From Euperipatoides rowelli (Eukaryota; Onychophora; Udeonychophora; Euonychophora; Peripatopsidae), in the NCBI GenBank assembly GCA_003024985.2, contig PXIH01S0028553.1: DNA of 15,191 nucleotides, one strand, 5' to 3'. This document shows, in pieces, positions 10,265 to 15,191 of this stretch (position 1 is the stretch's first letter; the number at the start of each line of letters is the position of its first letter). The position numbers and the translations under genes were made by a program. Under the pieces are notes generated by a model, which saw nothing but the letters and a program-made list of their open reading frames with translations, was not told the DNA's origin and made no database searches.

Positions 10265-10620
10265 TTAATTAACTTGAAATTTAAGATAAATAAAAAAGCC
10301 ACTGAGACTGAGAAGCAAAATACTATTACAGTATTTGTTTTACTTCTGAAAACTTTTATCCTCATTCTAATTTATTAGAAAGTTTAAAATAATAATAATA
10401 AAAATAGTGGTGGGCAGCTAATGGATTCTAACCGAAAGTTTAAAATAATAATAATTAAAGTAATCTCTGAAATTTAAAAGTACATAAATGTAAATATAAA
10501 ATAATACACAAAGAGTGTGTATATTTAATAATTTGGACAGAACTTGAATAATATGTAATATGTCACAGATAATAAACACCACACTCTGTATCTATTGCCA
10601 GCATCTCGGCTAATCTCAGA
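10265..10620. repeat. internal direct repeat, copy A
   Basis: Copy A runs from AACTTGAAATTTAA through GAGAAGCAAAAT, GAAAACTTTTATCC, TGTAAATATA and ATTGCCAGCAT. It matches 10840-11150 in the same order and orientation, at an offset of about 570 bases. Copy A carries a 56-base insertion-like duplication at 10378-10455 that copy B lacks. Confidence 0.85.
10378..10455. repeat. 22-bp perfect direct repeats flanking a hAT-end-like 34-bp insert
   Basis: Identical 22-base sequences at 10378-10399 and 10434-10455 (beginning GAAAGTTTAAAATAATAA) flank 34 bases containing AGTGGTGGGCAGCTAATGG. That insert resembles the right terminal sequence of the surrounding element (AGTGTTGGGCAAGTTAATGA). The homologous part of copy B has only one such 22-base sequence and no insert. 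Confidence 0.8.
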
Positions 10621-10839
10621 GCATTTGTAAATAGTCGACTGAGCTGGAGAACTAGGCTACTCTTTTATTTAGAAAAAAAAATCAGAACTTCACAATACAA
10701 CGGATTTAAAAATATACAGTAATTCTTACTATTCTATAATAATAAAAAATAAAAACTTTATTAATGTAATGTTTTTTATAGCTATTGCAGGCGAGTGATT
10801 ATGAATTTTTTTTTAATCCCACATATAAACATAATCTAA

Positions 10840-11150
10840 TTAACGTGAAATTTAAAATAATCATTAGTTAAAAAAAAAAAAAAAAAAAAGTCACCCAGAG
10901 CGAGAAGCAAAATGCTATCTTTGTTTTACCTCTGAAAACTTTTATCCGCATTCTATTTTGTTAAAGTTTAAAATAATAATAATAATTAAAGTAATGTCTG
11001 AAATTTAAAAGTTCTTAAATGTAAATATAGAATAATACACTAAGATTGTGTATATTTAATAATTCGGAGGAGAACTTGGATAAAGAGCAATACTAAGTTG
11101 AGAACAGACATCACATATCTATTGTCAGCATGTAATCTCAGACCTACTTA
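10840..11150. repeat. internal direct repeat, copy B
   Basis: Second copy of the 10265-10620 sequence: AACGTGAAATTTAAAATAAT, GCGAGAAGCAAAATGCTA, GAAAACTTTTATCCGCATTC, TAATAATTAAAGTAATGTCT and CTATTGTCAGCATGTAATC all have close matches in copy A. It includes an uninterrupted run of about 20 A near 10870. It is not coding. Confidence 0.85.
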
Positions 11151-11305
11151 ACAGCCAAAAAAAAAAGCTAATCAAAAATATAAGGAAGCTGTACCAGGAC
11201 TACCTGGATTTCTAGGCCAGGGGCCCCAATTTGGATGGGGGGGGGGGGCTGCATCCATTTAAATGATTTAGTGCTGGAGGACTAGTATATGATAATCGGA
11301 GGGTC

Positions 11306-11322
11306 TGCTTGTCAGACAAGCA
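11306..11322. repeat. 17-bp palindrome TGCTTGTCAGACAAGCA
   Basis: A perfect inverted repeat with 8-base arms around a single central A, inside the 1.8-kb hAT-like element. No T-run follows it directly. It could be a protein-binding site of the element or chance; nothing else supports a function. Confidence 0.8.
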
Positions 11323-11790
11323 TTTGAGAATAATTTACTATTAAATATACAATAAAATTAATGTTCTATACATAAGCCTATTTAAATTTGTTTAATAATT
11401 TAATAAATATTATTTTTACCCAAATATTACAAGTCTTTTCTATTTTGTGTTCAGGTAGTGTTGTAAATTTTAAAACTTGATAGGTCATATCTGAAAATGC
11501 AGGGGTTAGGGGTTCTGGCACATGGATAAGTTATCTTTTAATTTTAATTGCTTAAGTTAATAATTAAAATTTAACTTAATTCAAATTATATTTTACAAAA
11601 GTTAAATTTTAGCTTAGCCAATTTAAAAAAAAAAGTTACAAAAAAATTTCCCTGGCTAAGGTGGTGGGGGGGAAGGGGGCATTTCAATCGCAGAACCACC
11701 TACCCCTCCCTATCATTGACATTGATTCTATAAAATATAGATTTAAACAGTAAATTAAAAATGTTTTTGAAAATGTAAGTTTCCAGACAA

Positions 11791-11934
11791 AATTAACTGA
11801 GTTAATTTTTAATTTTAACTTAACTTAGTTAATGGTTTTAGTTTAACTTAACTCAGTTAATTTTTAATGAAGTTAACTTTTAACTTAACTCAGTTAACTG
11901 TTTGAAGCAATATAACTTAACTTAACTGAGTTAA
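11791..11934. repeat. cluster of 18-bp TTAACTTAACTcAGTTAA subterminal repeats
   Basis: Copies lie at 11815-11832, 11843-11860, 11880-11897 and 11917-11934, with a shorter palindromic version (AATTAACTGAGTTAATT) from 11791. Middle bases vary (TTAG, TCAG, TGAG). They sit just inside the right end of the 1.8-kb hAT-like element. hAT transposases are known to bind short subterminal repeats near the ends, so these are candidate binding sites by inference. The left end has a looser set of TTAA-rich motifs (10155-10265). Confidence 0.85.
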
Positions 11935-11969
11935 TGAAATTCATTAACTTGCCCAACACTGGTTAGAGT

Positions 11970-12067
11970 CATAACTAAACTTCTGCTCTACAAAGTGATA
12001 GTAGTGTGCTACAATGCACAGTAATGCAAAAATTGTTTCTATGCTAATTTGTTTGATGTTTACTCTT
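11970..12067. other. short unassigned stretch between hAT-like element and Tc1 fragment
   Basis: About 100 bases with no feature I recognise. Before the hAT-like insertion it was continuous with the sequence left of 10119. It may hold decayed upstream parts of the plus-strand Tc1 copy. Confidence 0.4.
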
Positions 12068-12535
12068 CGATGTCCATAAATAAACTGTCCTTAACCATAA
12101 GATAGCAAGTAAGCCATTTTTGACTGCTAAGCATCTAAATATTAGGCTGGCTTTTGCTCATAAACACCAGGATTGGTCTAAAGTATTCTGGTCTGACAAG
12201 AGCAAGTTTAACTTGTTCAGATCAGATGGTGGTATGAAGACCTGTTTAAAAACAAGAGGGAAAGGTTTTATTGTGACACCATTACCAAAACAGTAAAGTA
12301 TGGTGGCAGATCTGTTATGATTTGGGGATGCTTTAGCTAGGTAATGTTTGAATGTTGTTCCAGGTCACAGTCACCAAGACTATGAAGGTGCCCAAATATT
12401 TCAAAGTACTCTCGTAGGCCATGGTTCCTGCCTATAAGTTATTTGGGGAAAGGGAGCTCATTTTCCAGTAGGATAATGATCCCAAACACACTTCCAAGCT
12501 AGTGAAAAACTGGTTGGCTAATCCTCAATGGCTTA
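12068..12535 (+). pseudogene. Tc1/mariner transposase, catalytic-half fragment, broken
   Basis: Plus-strand translation gives HKIASKPFLTAKHLNIR, then AFAHKHQDWSKVFWSDKSKF, NLFRSDGG, VKYGGRSVMIWGCFS and DNDPKHTSKLVKNWLANPQ. These are signature blocks of Tc1-type DD34E transposases, in order. The first catalytic Asp (SDKSKF, codon at 12194-12196) and the second (DNDPKH, codon at 12472-12474) are kept, although a stop codon lies just before the second. The third catalytic residue, Glu in the usual PDLNPIE block, is absent because homology ends near 12530. At least one frameshift (around 12260-12290) and several stops break it. It starts in the middle of the protein; the N-terminal DNA-binding half is not found upstream on this strand. 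Confidence 0.87.
12098..12118 (+). repeat. 21-bp inverted repeat, left arm (Tc1 sequence)
   Basis: Contains GATAGCAAGTAAGCCATT, reading IASKP in the plus-strand Tc1 fragment. It matches the reverse complement of 12527-12547 at 20 of 21 bases. Confidence 0.93.
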
Positions 12536-12547
12536 CTTGCTATCCTA
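12527..12547 (-). repeat. 21-bp inverted repeat, right arm (Tc1 sequence)
   Basis: Reverse complement contains GATAGCAAGTAAGCCATT, again reading IASKP but on the minus strand. It sits at the junction where the plus-strand catalytic fragment stops and the minus-strand N-terminal fragment stops. Confidence 0.93.
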
Positions 12548-12830
12548 TAGTTACTGATTTTTTTCAGCTAAACTTCTGTCTACTGATCTGTCCAGCACCG
12601 TTCTCTCCAAGGGCTGTGATCATAATTTCATTGGCCATGGATTTAGGTTTCATACATGCCACTATAAGAACATCCCTATCCTCAACAGCTGTAGTTTTCC
12701 TTTCCTTTGACTGGGTTTTTGATCCATGTTGCCCTCTTCTTTAAGTTTTTTAGCAACCACCTTATAGTAAGTAGATTCATCATATCGCATTTTATCCACT
12801 ATTTTTACATTTGTTAGTACAAATGCCTTG
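12527..12830 (-). pseudogene. Tc1/mariner transposase, N-terminal-half fragment, inverted and broken
   Basis: The minus strand reads MRYDESTYYKVVAKKL and EEGNMDQKPSQRKGK, then, after a frameshift, TTAVEDRDVLIVACMKPKS, followed by MANEI, GQISRQ and NYRIASKPL. This follows the order of the Tc1 N-terminal region: helix-turn-helix, the basic G-R-P-R-like linker, the second DNA-binding helix set and the start of the catalytic part. It ends at SKPL, just where the opposite-strand catalytic fragment has SKPF. The N-terminal limit near 12830 is uncertain; a further open stretch to 12986 shows nothing I recognise. No terminal inverted repeat of the element was found on either side. Confidence 0.75.
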
Positions 12831-12989
12831 TAAGCTACTATTTTCCTTTTTCAACTTCAAGCTGTAAAGACGATCTAGTGATTTTGCCAGCTCTGCGGCT
12901 GAACAATGTGCCAGTTCCTGCAACCAAGTTTGTAACCAAACTGATAAATTTGCTTCCCTGTATGACTGATACGATACTCCGTCCAAGTT

Positions 12990-13792
12990 AACAGTAAGTT
13001 AGCTCTGTAAAGCACTTTATTTTCATATACTGTATTATGTCAAAGAGAAGAAGTAATCTGATCTAAGTTAATTTCTTTCTCAATAATAATAAGACATAGG
13101 CCTATACAGATCAAATTTTTTTAAGTAATTTCTTCACCAAATAGCTGATAATTCCAAATAATGTTCATTTACTTCGTTTAATTATATTTTTTATACATCC
13201 AATAATGTTTACTAGAAATCAAAAGTATAATAATCAAAGAAGAAATTCATTATTTATAGTTTTTCTTATTGATAATAAACATCAAGAAACATTTGGAAAA
13301 ACTAATGCCTAACCTTTTCTTTAATCACAAGAATAGAAAGGTGAAACCAGTCTAGTCCAACACTTAACCTTAGAAAAATTAGAATTACTAACAAAGTTTA
13401 TATTTTATTCACTTTTAAACTACAAGACCTAAGATTTGTTCTCCCCTTATATCTGTAATTTTCATAAGTCTCAGAAAAGAAAAAAAAGGAGAAAAGCCAA
13501 ATCAAGAATCAGTAACACGATTCAAGCCTAGGTAGAGATCAATTGTTGATCAAGTTTTATGACACAATCAATTAAGATAAGCGGACACACTAAGTAATCC
13601 ATTCAATCAATTTTTCACCCTTTCGCTCTTCATTATTGACATCCAGCAATCTTTAGCAAAAAGACAAAATACTTTATTTAGAGCTAAGAAGGACTTTTTC
13701 TCAAGAGTAAACTGGCAGAAAATCTACTAGTTGGTTTGCAATTTTTAAGAAACATTATAAAAGAAAATAAAATAAAACATAATATTTTTTAG
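12990..13792. other. non-coding AT-rich stretch, nothing recognised
   Basis: I see no long open frame, structural RNA, recognisable transposon domain or terminal repeat on either strand. If 13793-13838 is an exon, the part just before it would be an intron ending TATTTTTTAG. Confidence 0.5.
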
Positions 13793-13838
13793 ACGAATCA
13801 AGGGAAGCAGCAGAAGAAGAATACAAACTTTGGCTACC
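13793..13838 (+). CDS. candidate 46-bp internal exon, gene unknown
   Basis: A pyrimidine-rich AATATTTTTTAG ends at 13792, fitting a 3' splice site. GTAAGT at 13839-13844 is a full 5' splice-site match. Between them one frame reads ESREAAEEEYKLWLP (two exon bases complete the upstream codon and two begin the next), a plausible acidic protein segment. Local base composition is GC-richer than the flanks. The exon would have phase 1 upstream and phase 2 downstream introns. All three frames are open over so short a length, so the open frame is weak evidence by itself. No neighbouring exon was identified, and I do not recognise the protein. Confidence 0.35.
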
Positions 13839-13844
13839 GTAAGT

Positions 13845-14763
13845 TTATTTATTTATTAATTTTATTGTAAGTCAGAGGAGGTATCTAGTTTCAGTTTTTT
13901 TTATATATATGTTTTCATTCTTTCATTAACAAATTTTTTAGGAAATATTAATAGTTAAATGTTGTTTTGTTCTATATAAAAATTATCGAATTTTAATTGA
14001 TTTAAAAAATCGATTTATTATGCATTAAGGTATTTTATGTTAATATATATTTTTAAATAATTAATTTTTATATCACTACTTACCATATCAAGCATTATAG
14101 ATAAAAGGCATCAATCTTTCTTGTTAAAAAAATAATAACTATATTATATTTTTCTTATTTACTTATGTTGTTAGCAGTTGAAATACATAATAATAAACTA
14201 CATATATATTTTTAACCTAGCTATGAGTCTATATATCATTTTTGAAGAGGCCATGTTTACAGTCATTTATACAGCCTATTAAAGAAGATTTTTTTAATTA
14301 GGCTAAACAATTAGTTCTATAAATTGAATTTAAACTTTATCCTAGCGATCATAGGTTAAGTGGGTCTGGTACGTTAGAAGATTCCTGTTCTAAACAAGAA
14401 GAGAGTATCCATTTAAAATACTATGGTATTCCGGCCCTCTTTGAAGCTAGCTGTCAAAATAGACACAGTAAGACCTGTGGTAAAAAAGTGATTTGTAGGT
14501 TTTGATATTTCATTTAAAGAATATACTAAAGATTATAATAATTTCTTTGATTTTTTTTGGTTAATGTCAACTCTATTCCTGCATAACAAATTTTCAATTA
14601 ATTAATTAGTACTTCAGAATAATATAAATCCCATTAATTTCAATATAATTTTATATTTAATAATAATTCTAGGGAAGGATTTTTAGAAAGATAATAACAG
14701 TAACCACTATAACTTTTATTACCTTTCACAGACATATAGGAGATAAAAATGCAATTCCAGAGA
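13845..14763. other. very AT-rich non-coding stretch
   Basis: Dominated by T-runs, ATATAT and TTAATTAA motifs. No supportable ORF, RNA gene or mobile-element domain was found on either strand. It could be intron if the exon at 13793 is real. Confidence 0.5.
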
Positions 14764-14934
14764 CACCGTAAACCCAGCATTGGCACGTAATTCGAAGGGC
14801 TACTTACGATCTGGTTATTTTGTCTGTCTGTATTCAATTATGTTGAAGAAGAGAGTAACTTTTGACTGTACCATGCCACCATAAACCCTGTGTTGGCACC
14901 TAATTCATGGGGTGACTTACACCTGGGTCGGTAA
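14764..14934. repeat. two diverged direct copies of a 54-bp unit, SINE-like
   Basis: Unit 1 (14764-14817) begins CACCGTAAACCCAGCATTGG and unit 2 (14878-14931) begins CACCATAAACCCTGTGTTGG. Both continue GGCAC-TAATTC and end in ACTTAC and a CTGG-type motif. By eye roughly three quarters of positions match, with no internal gap, at an offset of 114 bases. They are GC-richer than the surroundings. The pattern suggests a dispersed repeat such as a SINE or its tail, but no tRNA-type A or B box was recognised, so the class is open. Confidence 0.65.
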
Positions 14935-15191
14935 AAGTGTGTATGCATAAAGCCATACAAACAAATAATAAAATTGACGCCCTAGACTAAACATATAGAA
15001 ATTAAAAGCATACAGACATTCACCAAAAACTAAGCAGTATATTCCTACATATTTCTTATGTTTGGTGATGTCTGATGAATAGACATACACTGATACTTTT
15101 CAATTTTATTTTACTTTGTATTATTTTAATTTAATCTGTTTTTTTTGTACTTTAATTTTGATTTTATTGTCACTTCTTTAATTCTTAAGTT
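14935..15191. other. AT-rich right edge, nothing recognised
   Basis: No supportable gene, RNA or repeat unit was found apart from T-rich runs. It may continue an element outside the window. Confidence 0.4.

Larger units (their letters stand above)
10127..11961. mobile_element. non-autonomous hAT-like DNA transposon, about 1.8 kb
   Basis: The left end reads CGGAGATGGGTATTAAC. The right end, reverse complemented, reads CAGTGTTGGGCAAGTTAA. These are imperfect inverted repeats sharing the TGGG core and the following TTAA. The 8-bp duplication GTTAGAG(C/T) lies immediately outside both. No transposase or long ORF is present. The interior has an approximately 300-bp direct duplication, a cluster of TTAACTTAACTCAGTTAA subterminal repeats at the right end and G-rich patches near 11240 and 11670. 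The left end is more decayed than the right. Mobilisation would have needed a transposase from elsewhere; this is inference from the family. Confidence 0.8.

Noticed and set aside
11205-11740. Possible nested element bounded by CCAGGG-containing G-rich patches
   Set aside because: The two ends share only a few bases and no target duplication is visible.
12502-12744. 80-codon plus-strand open frame
   Set aside because: It crosses the junction of the two opposed Tc1 fragments. Only its first residues belong to the transposase; the rest is antisense to the other half.
12792-12986. 64-codon minus-strand frame upstream of the Tc1 N-terminal fragment
   Set aside because: It is out of frame with the recognisable transposase blocks and has no clear motif, so it is not reported as a gene.
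13475-13535. Second possible exon (AG before AAAAGAAAAA..., GTAGAG after CCTAG)
   Set aside because: The sequence is mostly low-complexity purine, the donor is weak and the frame gives no recognisable peptide.
1-15191. CRISPR arrays, tRNA or rRNA genes, bacterial operons, defence systems
   Set aside because: No spaced identical repeats of CRISPR type, no cloverleaf or rRNA signature and no intact gene cluster were seen. The regular repeats are microsatellites or transposon-internal.

Overview
This looks like a stretch of an AT-rich animal genome made almost wholly of decayed transposable elements. There are no bacterial-style operons, ribosome binding sites or intact long ORFs. The animal origin is inferred from a Tx1/L1-type LINE, hAT-like and Tc1/mariner DNA transposons, GATA microsatellites and a possible spliced exon. 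The species cannot be named.

Layout. 1-94 is an (ATCT)n tract. From about 98 to about 6640, on the minus strand, lies a nearly full-length but broken LINE (copy 1) with a 5' region, ORF1 and an endonuclease/reverse-transcriptase ORF2. A second (ATCT)n tract (6662-6719) follows. A more decayed, 3'-truncated LINE of the same family (copy 2, about 6735-9440, minus strand) comes next. Translating both copies by eye aligns them through ORF1, the ORF1 stop, the short ORF1-ORF2 gap and the first part of the ORF2 endonuclease. Copy 2 stops beside the GATA tract that adjoins copy 1. The simplest reading is that copy 1 inserted at a GATA tract inside copy 2.

9458-10066 is a non-coding element with hAT-like terminal inverted repeats and internal tandem repeats. 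10127-11961 is a second non-coding hAT-like element with an 8-bp target-site duplication (7 of 8 bases match), internal direct repeats and a cluster of 18-bp subterminal repeats. 12068-12830 holds two parts of a Tc1-like transposase on opposite strands: the catalytic part on plus, the N-terminal part on minus. They meet at a 21-bp inverted repeat (20/21). The last 2.2 kb is AT-rich. It holds one possible 46-bp exon (13793-13838) and a diverged 54-bp direct repeat (14764-14934), and otherwise nothing I recognise.

No gene here looks functional. The interest lies in the nesting, insertion and rearrangement history of the elements.
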